Shown here: in pieces, positions 20,931 to 32,086 of the stretch
How positions within the stretch are numbered: position 1 is the stretch's first letter
Layout of the letters: every line of letters starts with the position of its first letter
Assembly (NCBI RefSeq): GCF_000150275.1
Contig: NW_002061016.1
Location: 1-32,086 of the forward strand
Direction of reading: 5' to 3'
Length of the DNA stretch: 32,086 nucleotides
Origin: Trichoplax adhaerens
Taxonomy: Eukaryota > Placozoa > Uniplacotomia > Trichoplacea > Trichoplacidae
Position numbers and translations under genes: made by a program
The notes under the pieces: generated by a model
Database searches by the model: none
The model's input: the letters and a program-made list of their open reading frames with translations, nothing else
Told to the model about the DNA's origin: nothing

Positions 20931-23790
20931 TTAAGCTAAATAGTTCGGTATCTTTAGAGTATGGATAGAAGTAGGTGATTAATAATGTGATATTTTGGTA
21001 GATTTAGGATCAGTAATTGCAATTAAATTACCAGACTTAAATTAGAAGGGAAGTATAGTTTATTGGAATTAGTGCCATGAGGAAAACTGTGTAAGGTCAT
21101 AGCGTGTACAACGACATCATTAGTCGAATAGCTATTATAATGTAGAATAGGTAAAGTGTGCATTACACTGTGCAAGCTTACCGTGTAACTAGCAGGACTA
21201 ACTAACGAGATAGATGCAAGATTAGCGCTTTTATAATATAAGAAGCACAGCAGGAGGAAATCTTTCTTAAATCACGAATGACTTATGAATAACTTAATTC
21301 TATATTAGGGTAGTTCTACAATACAATCAAGCTAGATTATAAGAGATTTCCTCAGTATGAATAGTTAAATGTAAATTAGACCAATAAGGAGTTACGATAC
21401 AATCTATGTGAAAATTAATTTTACTAAGAATAGACTAATCCGTATTTAAAAGTATACACTGCAGTCTTAGGTAAAGTCTGCTTCAAGAAAATCCCGAATT
21501 CATTACAAATAACTTAATTAGGCTCGTAGATCTTTATTAAGGAGTAATTGAGTTATTTCTTGATTATTGTGCCGACTATCTGGGTTCTAAGAGATAATTT
21601 AGGGAAGTCCTTTCGAAGAATTACGACAATGACATCAATAAAAATCATATGAACAATATGCTACCATAGACAATTAAAACGCAGTTGGGTAGCTATCCTA
21701 TTCATAGTAAGGTACTTATAGATTCTATTTATTTTGCAACTTTTCAATTTATTGCTATATAGCCATAAATTATCAATACTTGAAGCGATTAAAGTAGAAA
21801 GAATCGATGATCACTGTTGAGACTGTCACTGTGTTGAATTATATGCTGTAAGCTGTTCAACTGTAGGTTCCTATTTCGAAATTGAATCTCGAGACAGCCT
21901 ATCAATGAAGTCTTGCGATAAAGTCTTACGCTCAATATGAATAATGCTTATCACTACTATTAGACGTAGTTTCCAATCTATTGTATTAAGTCTGCTACCA
22001 TTTTTAAATACTGCAGCGAAATAAAAGAATTTTCAATGATGTAGAAAACAAGAGGAATATATACCATTGAAATCGATTTCTTAAGAGCTATCTTGCAGAT
22101 CGTGATTTTAGTGTTTTATTATATACGGTATGCTATTGCATCTTTCTAGACTTTATGCTGACGCACTTAAAACTTTAAGAGAAAAAACTTAGCTCTTATT
22201 ATTGCTTTAATCCTAATCAAGCCACAATCCATAGCTGTTACATATCTTAAACTAACTGTATAGTGGAACAGAAAGTGATATTTAAACTTAAACATCATGT
22301 TTAGAAAGCGATTTTTATACTGAAATAATAATTATTCCTTGTAGACTATACTCGTACATATACATGTAGTTTCTGCTAGAGGGCAATTACCTCAATATTA
22401 CCATGCTTATTGATTTTCTTGACTTGCTATCTTTCTTAATTTATAACGACATTATCTTTACTTGTTGCTGCTTTACGTTATTGAACCAAAAAAACTTCTT
22501 AAATTAGTCTTTCATCTTCGTTGGACAAAAGAAAAACACCCACTATTATTTTCTTTTAAAGGTCCGTCAATTTTTTATATAAGTAAAAATAATAAAACGA
22601 ATATGTTCCGCAAAAAAGGCTTCTTAGTTGCTATTTCGAAGACTATACAGCCTGTTGTACCAACTAAAAGAATTAATACAGGTCACTATTTCTATGTAGA
22701 CCATAGTAAATGAAATCATTGTTTAGAATTGATTTTAAAGGAAATAATGTTTCGTAGTTTATGCGGATTGTAGCTCAATGACAAAGCAATAGTAATAATA
22801 AAGGTCAACGGCCTATAAAACTGATATAATGGTTTCAGTGCCGAATGGCATGAGTGAGAATTGCCATTTTAATTTTACTTCTAATCAATCTTGGTATGCT
22901 TAATGATAGTTTTATTGCATTACATCTACGTACTTTTAGTATCAATTCAAAATCGATACTTTCAGTTTATATATATATCGTCGAAGATAATTTTTTACCT
23001 GTGGATATCTCATAAAAACGGTGAAAATTTTTTTGAGGTGTTGTCCGACTTGCAATCTTTACCATCATTTTTAAAGGTATACTCAAATTAAGTAAAAACA
23101 TTCATAAAATGACTATTATGAGTCGAAATTTGAGCTTTGAGAGTCTCAAGAAGTGTAGTTTGTGGTTTATGAGAAAAGCTAACGTTGCAAAATAAAAGTT
23201 TCAATAAATCAAAATTTAAAGAAACCAAAGGGGGCAAATATTATTTTGTTTTACGGCATTGATGTAGACTTTATTTATTTGGACCCTACCACGATTTGAC
23301 TACAAAGGACATAGAATGTAATAGGAGTTCATGAATGTTATTCTACCCGGTGGTCTCACGCCTTGTAAGATATCCTGAAAAGTTCTTATCCCTATAATAT
23401 GAGGTATTTATGTACTCATATATATATATTTGTATCTTTTTATTTTTTTATTGATCTACTCGAACAATGGGAGGCGAGCTATTCTGAAGTTTCACAAGAG
23501 AAATAGGTCATGCATGAAGTTATCTTTTGCTAATCCATGAACTTGTCTAGAATAGCAATGACTGGATAGTTGATTTGATCAATTATTTCTCCTAATTTGC
23601 GAAAAGCTTTCACTTATGTTTGGATAATGCTTGCCTAAATTCTCAACTTATAAGCAGATATTTAATGCAATATGAATGAAAGTAAACTTCTTCGCATTTT
23701 CTATACTATTGATTGTAAACAGCGTCGAGCTGAAAAGCACTTCCGGGCCGTAGTCGCTTTCTTCACAGTATTTTTGCAAAGAGTAAAACT

Positions 23791-23982
23791 ACCAGTAGTA
23801 TATCTGCTCTCTTTGTTGTGTAAAGTACTATATTTTAAAATTTGGTAATTATCTGTCTCCAAATTAAGCAACAGTTGGTTATATCGACCAGTAGTATATC
23901 TGCTCTCTTTGTTGTGTAAAGTACTGTATTTTAAAATTTGGTAATTACCTGTCCCCAAATTAAGCAACAGCTAGCTATATCG
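23791..23982. repeat. Two-copy tandem repeat, 96-bp unit
   Basis: Units 23791-23886 and 23887-23982 both begin ACCAGTAGTATATCTGCTCT and differ at only about six positions, so the duplication is recent. The unit is exactly 32 codons, and a - strand ORF (23701-23967) therefore reads through as a 32-residue repeat (NYQILKYSTLHNKESRYTTG). No start context, splice signal or domain supports that ORF as a gene. Confidence 0.85.
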
Positions 23983-24520
23983 GAGTTAAAGACCCCCCCT
24001 GATCTTTGGAAGAAATTTTATTAAATAAGCTTTGGTCAAGCATAGATCCTTAGAGAGCTCACGGCTTCGGAGTTCCTAAATACACGTATACTGTCCTATC
24101 GATGAATACAACAATTATAAGAAAGGATCCTGGACAATTGCCACGAATAGAATAACTTGGATCCTGGTTTGTACGTAAACAGCAATGCTATGACGATTAT
24201 AATTCGACAACATTCATTTGATGGCTAGGACATATCGAGGAGATGCTTTTGTTATTGATCGCTATTGTGAATTTAAAGCAATCAAACTAAAGGAGAAAGT
24301 TTCGTTTAGAACAGATAATAATAATATAAGCTAAAAGACTGTAATTATTTTAAGGATTCAGGTAAGCAATACAGTTAGCTTTAAAAGAAAGACAATAAAG
24401 AGAGAGCGGTATAAGCCAACTTCAAAGAATCGAACACCTATAAATTATCAGATACATACCGAAATGTTTACTAATTGCTTCAGTGAAAGATCATTAGCAA
24501 TTGACCGAAAGTTTGCATTA

Positions 24521-27500
24521 ATGGCTATAAAAAATACACTGATGATCACTATAAATTTATTCGTTCTCTCAGTTTTGGTAAGTGAAATATTTAGCTATTA
24601 TAGTTTTTAATAATTTAATCTATCGTAAGAAATTTATTTAAAGTATTGCACTTTGAACGTAAGTAGGACAGTTATTTTTAGACTAATGGCATAAATTGCA
24701 TCATCTCTTTTTTTCTGTAGTGATATTTCACGTATAAATAGGAATGAAGTTTATGTCATGTTTAAAACAGAATTATCTGTAATAGATGTAGCAGTAAAAT
24801 TTCCCACTGCCATAAAAGTTACAATAAATTTAATATACTCTGCAGGACTAACAGTTATCTATCTTTAGTCATAATATTACTCTTAACAGTTTCCTTCAAC
24901 AAATGATGACAGAAAATACTTTTCGATTATTTGTTTTAACTTAACACCTTGATTGCACCATAATTAAAGATACTGAAAAGGCAAGCGTTTGCCAAATATT
25001 ACTCAACCACTATAATCATTGCTAAAATGAAAATCACGATAGAGTGCTTTGCATCTTTTTCATTAGGCGTTAATTATCGTCAACAATCAAAAGTCTATGC
25101 CTGGTGGAACCATCATGATCAATTTAGAATGTTTTACTAATGTCGATGATAAAGATAACTCTGGAAATTACTGTGATAATAACATAGCCGATCCTTGCGA
25201 GTATGAATTCCAGATAACATTAGGAACCTTTACTAATAGTACCAAATATTGGAAATTTCGATCCAAAACACTAGCCTATTTTTCCCCACTTGATTTCCAT
25301 CCTGATCAACAATTAAGTGATGATGGGTTAATCAAGACACCCGTAGCGATACCATTTTCCGGCCCTTGGCTTGTAAGTGATCTAAAAATAATTGTAACTA
25401 GTTTCATATGAATAGCTTAGCAATTGTGACGAATCATAATAAGGCTTAGAATAAGATTTGGAGAATAGCCTGTTATTATAATTGATCTTGACCGCACTCT
25501 ATCTCCACCTTGCCAAGCATAGATATTACTACTTGTATTGAATTAGCAATATTTTTAAAGCGGCAGAGCCCAATAGCGTACCATTCCAGTTTGCTATGTA
25601 AGGTGTATTATCTTCACCCTAAATTAATACATCAAACGGGATAGAAACTCTTTTTCTCATGAGGACTAAATAGAAATCAATAAGTTATCTTTCACTCTTT
25701 TTATCTTACATAAAAACAAGATCGTAACAATAGTCGTCAGTCATTGTTAAGACAATATATTATGTTACCAATTCACACGCCATCGAATATAGCAATTTTT
25801 GTTTATATAACGATAGTATCGACACGATTCCTCAGTATAATTAAGAGCTTTGATGATGAGAATGTCAGAGTAGACTGCCAGCCAACCCATGTAGATCAAT
25901 CGATGGATAAATCTAATTAAGATAAAGGCACTCCTTCGGCTTTTAATTAGAGCTTAAACTATGAAAATTTGAAATACCATTACAACTGTGGATAAAGAAT
26001 GTTTAGAATCATTGTATCCAAATATTATTCCGTGGAGTACGTTTCGAGATGCTTGCAATCCCTTTCTATCTGTAAAGAATAAAGTTGTTAAATATAGGAT
26101 TCATCAATAGAATCGGTGATAAATAGTCAGGGAAATAACTCTTTGAAATTGCAATCAACAATTAAATTAAATTTGAAGAGAAAACGGAGTTTCGGACAAG
26201 AAAAAGGTAGCACGGCCAATATCATAACTCCTAAACTAGTTAAAGTGGTATTCACGATTATAAACTTGCGCACGCCAGATCAAAATCCCATGAAGAATAT
26301 TTTTAATCGTAGCAACATACGAGTACTATATAATCTTAGCAGAAGAAACCAATGTAAAGAAGTGATATTAAGATGTTTTTAAAATTCTACCTATATAAAT
26401 CATTTCAAATTTATTATGCTAATACTACGACATAATATTAATCTATAAGGGGTACTTAAAGGTCCGAGTTGAGGTATATGACCGTGATGGGACTGGTCCA
26501 GACTATTCTTATACCGTCATTGACAAATTCGAAGAAATAATCGTCATCGATGAAGGTTCCACGCAAGTTACTGAACTTTTGGGACAACGTCATAATCCAG
26601 CAAGCCTAGTTGTTACCTTTAAGATAACCTGTTTGAATCTTGACTATGGAGCTGTATCTTTCGACGGTAAGGCATCTATAATAAAGATTACTGGAACAGT
26701 ATCGGATAGCGTCTATCGAATTTTTATCTTGACAAGAACAGAATGGAACATTGAGGACCTAGCCAATTGCATATTTCTCAGTTTGTTTCTTCATCCATTT
26801 TTAGGATATCCAACAATTTCCGTACTTTTCGGTGTAATTGTATTAGGAATCTTCAGCCTGGATGTTTGTATCTTACGCTATAGGTTACTTAGGTAAATCA
26901 AACTGGTACTCCTCATACTTTAATGACTTTCATTTCATAATTATAAATTTACCTATCGTAACACAGTAGAATATCTTTAAGCTCAACAATGATATGGCCT
27001 ATCTCGAAAACTATGCAGCCAAATAGGAACATAGGTAGTTAAGAAAATTCTACTTCAGGTCACAGAGTATCTATTAAATTTATTGTCTATTTAATTTTAT
27101 CTTCGCAGTAAAGCAACTTATGGAGTTATATATCTGATGCAGCTAGATTTCAGTTTCGTAAAACGCTATAATTCTATATTCGAATATCAGGTTTATCTAC
27201 AGATCCTAATTTCCCAAAGGCAACTGACCATAGCAATGCAGCATCTGCTGCAAGTAACTATGATTCCTTATATTTCGGTTCAAGTAATTCACTGGTATGG
27301 AATATATTTAATGGCTAATGCCTGTGATAGCTATTTTAAGTTTTCTTAAGTAGATCATTAGCATACGCACTTATCTAATTGAGAAATTTTGAGATGGATC
27401 TGTAATGCAACGAAAATGATTTTCAGAACCCTTTCGATCCGTGTAACCGTCCTTACACCAACCAGAGCATTGTTACTAGACCTAGCGAAAGTAATATAAT

Positions 27501-27663
27501 TGCTCATAATCATGACATTACTTCAATGAACAATAAGAAGAGTGCAAGCCTTCGATATAAAAATCTATTTGATGAGTATGATGATCAATCAATCACTTTC
27601 ATGAACTCTCCTCCAAGTCTAAGTGGATATGAACGCGTTGATGACCCCTATAATAGTATGTAA
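24521..27663 (+). CDS. Notch-ligand-like MNNL-domain membrane protein (split gene, no DSL/EGF)
   Basis: Predicted exons: 24521-24577, 25094-25372, 26450-26666, 26805-26867, 27191-27294 and 27427-27663 (stop TAA). All introns are GT-AG and phases agree, giving 318 residues. Residues 1-19 form a signal peptide and fill exon 1. Residues 20-180 match the MNNL (C2-like) domain that opens Delta and Jagged: GTIMINLECFTN, GNYC, DPCEYEF, TPVAIPFSGPW, then VRVEVYDRD, a leucine-rich stretch and FKITC..DYG. The exon 2-3 junction restores the IPF.W.....VE..D core without gaps. A transmembrane helix (about 188-206) follows directly; the DSL domain and EGF repeats are missing. The 112-residue tail is rich in Asn/Ser/Asp and has NPF (241-243), YKNL (284-287) and YERV (308-311). 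Uncertain points: the fourth exon's donor is weak (GTATCT); a better donor at 26893 with acceptor 27108 leads to another frame; and 26667-26804 could be coding, giving 364 residues. Confidence 0.75.
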
Positions 27664-30600
27664 ATCATACTTACTGCTGTATGTCTCAATCCTATAAAGA
27701 AATAAATTTTGATCACAATGTAAATAATTTCAACTGATTGTATACGAACTTGATAGTTTCCATCCATTTATAAACTGTAAAATCTAACTTAACTGCAAGT
27801 TCTGTTCTAAGAGAAGTTATGTTCATAACAAGATGCGCGAAGATGGTAATATTTCTTAACAAGTCTTAAATAATTGCTCTAGTGCTTGATTTATCGATGA
27901 AAATAAATGTGTCTCTCATTAAAACATCAGGTTTTTATAGAATTAATACTGCGCATTGCAGCTGTTTGTTATCGAAGTTACTCTTCAAATTTAATCACCA
28001 TATTCAAAATCTGTGTCAAACTTAGAATAGAATTTTTATCATTCCTTTTAATCTATTAACCTATTTTTGATATCTGTATATAACTTTAAAATATGTTCTC
28101 TTTGGAGTACAAATTCTATCAATTAGTCCATCAATTATTTTTATAGGGTAATGGTATCCTCTGTATTCATTCTATCACTGATGAGAAGAGAATTAACTGG
28201 ATAACAATATTGTAATAAAAATTATTTTAAATCTAGAACACCCTGACAACTGTCAGATGGAGTAAATTATAGCTTTAATTGTAAAAAATAAATGAGATTA
28301 ATCAGAATTGCTTCGGCATTTCCTTGCTACTTATTAGCTTGACCGTTATAAATTATAATATTTAATTTAAATCATCACTAGACGCCTGCATTTTATCAAT
28401 AATAGCCAATCGAAATACGATGCTCAGGCATTGCTGTTCAAGTTCCTACGCTACACATAATATAGATAAAATTATATTTCTTTTCATTTGCAAACGTGAT
28501 TTTAGGTAGAGATAAGGGAATGATTTTCTTCCGATTTATAATTCAGTCTAATATATGCTACTATATGCATAAATTCTAAATTGATTGAATAAGCAAGTTA
28601 CATTTAAAACAGGATAAAGTACTGCCTAGAAGTGTAGTTAATGTAAAACAATGCGAATAATGTGAAAATAAAATGGAGCAGAAAGAAATAATTGTTAGTG
28701 ATAGTATAATATCTTTAGCACAAATAAAACCTAAATGAAACGTAAGAAATACTTGCATTAACAACAAATAGCCCCTTTTAGATATAAATGTTATTATTTC
28801 TCCATTATCATTACTATTGTAAAAGAAACGATTTATCCAGAGCAATTAAATTTTAAAAGATTAATCAATTACCTATTGCTAGTTGTAATAGTCAACTGAG
28901 CTGGTCATCGAAATCACAATTATTGTTATTAGCGATAAAAGTAAGCAAGATTTTTTGCCTTTATCGTATTACAATTATATATTCCATATCAAGGTCCATG
29001 ACTGTCGCTATCTTAATCTACATTCGAGGGATAAAATGACAACAACATTGTTAAATTATTCACCAGAAAAGCCTTAAAAGCATTCAGATGTGCAGACGTT
29101 AATCTATTCCTTTGCTAATGAGCGAGGCTTCCTTCCTGATTTATAATACCCATTAGCTATCACTATTTTCGTTTATTTGTAAAAAAATCGAATTCATGAT
29201 TTGCTTTTTCCAAAATAATTTAAAAATTGACATTTGATTCTTTTCATAATTGAAAGCATTCTCAGTAATTATATTCATGTTTATGATAAACTCTAACAAT
29301 TCTGGCTACAATAATTACAAATAAAACAATTGGAAATACTATCATAAGCCATGCCTATTAGTCCGCATACAAGCTATTGCTACATCAGCAGTCTCGTCAT
29401 GACAACAGACAATAGCTTTGCTTCAACCAGGAACTTTGTCCTAATGTAGATACCTATTTTCTGTTTTAAGTTCTTTTAATCTCATTTGAAATAGTTCGAA
29501 GAATAGTTTTGTACCCGTGAGAACAGAGTAGATTGATATCGAAGCATTACTAATATAAAAAAAAACTAGCCAGAGGGAACAGCTTGCACCAATGATTGAT
29601 TAGCATTCTATTAATGCTCATCACAATTGCTGTTTGTCATGTTACTAACAACAATCCAAATAGAAAATAATATAATCGCTTACTTTCGCAATAACATCTA
29701 GTTAGGACTGCCGCATAGTGGTATACATTATCATACGGTAATGGTATACATTTTAACTCTCTATTGTAGCATCACATCATAAAGTATTTAGCCATAGTTG
29801 AAAGCTTGTTAAATTAGACGTCAATCAACGTTAAGGCACCTGTTGAATAAAAGATAAGGCAAGATCTAAAAAATATAATTGATTATAGTAAGTTGCAAAT
29901 AATAATCAGCTAGCGAGATCAGAAGTCTGATAAACTATTGACTTGAAGGCAGAAATCTGTAGATTGACTTTTTATTAAGGTAACAGTGGGTGAATAGCCT
30001 CAATGCTTTCGGCGCTAGAATTTACCTAACTCGATAATAAGTAGTACTGGCAAAGAATATTTACAGCGACAGTAGCATAAATGTGTTTTGTTGTTCCTTA
30101 AATAACAACTATGTATCGTATTTTGATGAAAAAAAATATCATCATATTAGTAGAGCACTTCAATGCACTTGTTTCATTATTCCTATTCTAATTATGATAC
30201 CAATCGCAGTTTCGTAATTTAAGATTGGATGAACACATCATAGGGATTATGCTACCACAACTATTTCTAACTATTCCCCATTGTAATCATGATAGCCTCT
30301 CCCTACGGATGGTACTTATAGTCGAAACCGATATTGACTTTGGTAATCCAACGCTGTTTTAATTTATACGACGTTATAGCGCATTTTAACGATAAATGAA
30401 TAATTAGATTCCTATCATACAACAGTATATTAAAGTTATAGTCATGTTCTGGTGTCTTTGTATTATATCTGCTTGATTGCATGTTATCAACTCTTATGAT
30501 CGTTTAAATAATTATCTTGACGGCTGTTTTATGAAGATACAGTATAAAACCTTTATTAGTTCGCTAAATGCAATAGTACCAACAAGCTACTCAATAATGA

Positions 30601-30780
30601 GAGCTTACAGCTATTTTATAGCAAGCCATTGTTATACAAGCTTTAGCTATACAGAAAAAAGTCGCCAATCACACTTTTGTAACTGATTGAAAGTAAGTGG
30701 AGAAGATAATAGCGATGAAATGAAAATAATTTAGATTCATTATATGGTTGTTATACAGTACATGAAGCTATTTGACATAA
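27664..30780. other. Intergenic region, no gene seen
   Basis: AT-rich sequence follows the MNNL gene. The - strand ORF 28576-28845 and the + strand ORF 30477-30686 are short, hydrophobic or mixed, and show no domain or splice context. No receptor copy, tRNA or tandem repeat was recognised. Confidence 0.4.
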
Positions 30781-31160
30781 TGTGATAAAATCCAATCACG
30801 AAAATTCCAAAGTTGTAGAAAATTAGAACTTTATTAGATCTAATACAAAGACTAGCTACACACAGCTCTACTATAGCCGAATACAACTATTGAAGGACTT
30901 CTAGATAGAACGAACTGAATAGTTTAAGTTGCCAGCTTATATTCATTTCGTAGCAGTCACAGCCATAATCAACATAGCAACAGTCTACCTTAATTTACAC
31001 ATAGTCAAATTATTATCAAAGACAATATTTTACAGCGGACCATCATTAATCCGATATGGAAACAACTACAGTATTTCCGTAGATATTATTCTTAGCAGTT
31101 AAAGTTACATCTTACTAACATAGCTAAAAGTCTACAATCACAATACTAAGTTTCGTTATA
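30781..31160 (-). mobile_element. Solo LTR, family R3, copy 2
   Basis: This is a collinear, diverged copy of 7441-8000 in the same orientation, lacking about 190 internal bases. It is flanked by exact CATAA at 30776-30780 and 31161-31165, the size expected for an LTR retroelement target-site duplication. On the - strand an initiator-like TTCAGTT (30913-30919) and AATAAAG (about 30829-30835) keep the positions seen in copy 1; the TATA box has decayed to AATATAAGC. The end could instead be at 31162 (ACA). The interval to copy 1 holds no retroelement genes, so the two are separate solo LTRs rather than ends of one element. Confidence 0.7.
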
Positions 31161-31392
31161 CATAATAAGCTGGAAAGTTCATGATTGATAATCATAATAG
31201 TATTATATCTGAAAAGAAGCAAAATCATAAGGGCAATTCGATGGCAATTAAAAATTCTATGGCAATATTGGCTGAATGCATGTCATTTTTCACCCCGTAA
31301 CGAAGTTCGACAACATATATAACAATTTATAACTACCGAAGTTAAGATGAATAAACCAGTAAGAATTTAATAATAACTACTAGGCTAGACAG

Positions 31393-31871
31393 GATCGGTT
31401 GAAGAAACAATAATTTTAACGTATGATGGAAAGCTTAAAACTCATTATCAACTACCCTTATCTATTTCTCTCGATTTGCTACAAATCGAATCTTTCATAT
31501 ACAGTAGCGCGCGTTATTTTGAGTACCTCAATAATTTGTATCATATGAAGATCATTCAAAATTTTTTACCTACCTTCACCTACTTAGAGTTAAATTATCT
31601 AGACTTTAGGCTAATAATAGGGCCGATATCAGTCACTATGTTAACTGATTGTAGGGCATTTTGCAAAATGACTGATTTCGCATCCGGCCTCGTTCAGCCT
31701 GACTATAGTGACTTGATTTGTATCAAGACTGCCAAATGTAAAGGATCCACAGCAGTCCGATCACCTGCTATTTACCGATGTATCTCAAAATTAATACAAT
31801 ACTCCACCCAAATAATGAATGTATCATTACGCAACGCAAAAGCTATTTTAATAGGCCTTTTGGTAATGTAA
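31393..31871 (+). CDS. Exon-like ORF, unassigned
   Basis: A frame is open from a possible acceptor (GACAG ending at 31392, phase 1) to a TAA ending at 31871, about 159 codons, longer than expected by chance in such AT-rich DNA. The translation starts SVEETIILTYDGKLKTHYQL and later has a cysteine-containing part (LTDCRAFCKMTD, then DLICIKTAKCKG). I recognise no domain. It could be the last exon of a gene whose earlier exons I cannot identify, or a chance ORF. An internal TTG or ATG start is possible but has no support. Confidence 0.3.
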
Positions 31872-32086
31872 ACATATTACATTTGAATTTTTTGGACAAC
31901 CCAGTCCGCAAATAAGCTAACGCTTTTGATGTAATAACCGTTTTAGATGCATTAGATATATAGAATGGCTCTTTTTTAAGAACACATTACCGATGCCGTA
32001 TTAGTTGTAAAGATTAAGACATCTACAAGCACAATAAACTGTTCACAATGATCTATTTCGAATGATAACTGGATTACCGATCGATG

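Larger units (their letters stand above)
18966..24520. other. Large intergenic region, no supported gene
   Basis: It holds two tandem duplications (20796-20930 and 23791-23982). ORFs at 22462-22713 and 22891-23091 (+) are unassigned. The first has coding-like residues from 22520 onward (FSFKGPSIFYIS) and could be an exon, but no domain is recognised. A block CTATTTCGAAGACTATACAG at 22631-22650 closely resembles 27000-27018, inside an intron of the MNNL gene. No RNA gene was found. Confidence 0.4.

Noticed and set aside
20703-20939. A 78-codon ORF with internally similar halves
   Set aside because: The similarity is explained by the 67-bp tandem duplication, whose length is not a multiple of three. 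The peptide halves are therefore in different frames.
22764-22815. A tRNA-like A-box stretch (GGATTGTAGCTCAATGA)
   Set aside because: No matching B box, acceptor stem or cloverleaf could be formed.
23701-23967. An 88-codon - strand ORF with a 32-residue repeat as a repeat protein gene
   Set aside because: The duplication itself makes the frame long. There is no promoter, signal peptide or domain, so it is kept only as a repeat finding.
26116-26382. An 88-codon ORF inside intron 2 of the MNNL gene
   Set aside because: It lacks splice sites that fit the gene's phase, and the exon 2 to exon 3 junction restores the domain core without it.
27137-27349. A 70-codon ORF overlapping the tail exon
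   Set aside because: The alternative frame over 27193-27294 has tail-like composition and joins the last exon in phase. The ORF is probably a shadow, though part of it may be an alternative exon, as noted in the findings.
28576-28845. An 89-codon hydrophobic - strand ORF
   Set aside because: Hydrophobic translations arise easily from AT-rich DNA, and no family motif or splice signal supports it.
7441-31160. The two R3 LTRs as ends of one 23-kb retrotransposon
   Set aside because: The interval contains animal genes and no gag-pol. The two copies differ in length and have different target-site duplications.

Overview
The window reads as AT-rich nuclear DNA of an early-branching animal, most likely a placozoan. 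This is an inference. It rests on a tandem array of intronless class A GPCR genes, a gene with short GT-AG introns encoding a domain otherwise known from animal Notch ligands, and small decayed LTR-type repeats. Nothing prokaryotic was found: no operons, CRISPR array, rRNA or convincing tRNA.

Layout. Bases 1-19000 hold five copies of one GPCR family, all on the + strand and in different states. Copy A (1459-2475) is intact. Copy A' (4972-5345) is a TM3/TM5-TM7 remnant. Copy B (10343-11388) is full length apart from a one-base frame break. Copy C (13929-14998) is full length with three in-frame stops and a late frameshift. Copy D (18271-18965) is a decayed TM5-TM7 relic split by an insertion. 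The receptors look like the 7TM module of LGR/relaxin/glycoprotein-hormone receptors without the leucine-rich ectodomain, and they have an unusually long first intracellular loop. Copies A and A' lie between inverted copies of one repeat (1-257 and 6795-7050). Copies B and C lie between inverted copies of another (9412-9537 and 15110-15226). LTR-like sequences fill much of the space between.

Bases 19000-24500 are largely featureless, with two young tandem duplications and some unassigned ORFs. Bases 24521-27663 (+) contain a split gene that I assembled from splice sites and phases. It has a signal peptide exon, an MNNL (N-terminal C2-like domain of Delta/Jagged ligands), one transmembrane helix and a hydrophilic tail. 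No DSL domain or EGF repeats are present. This is the most unusual item in the window. Bases 27664-32086 are mostly non-coding, with a second solo LTR (30781-31160) and one exon-like ORF (31393-31871).

The GPCR array and the MNNL gene show no functional link beyond proximity; both encode cell-surface proteins. Splice sites, repeat edges and pseudogene limits were judged by eye, without alignment software or database searches.
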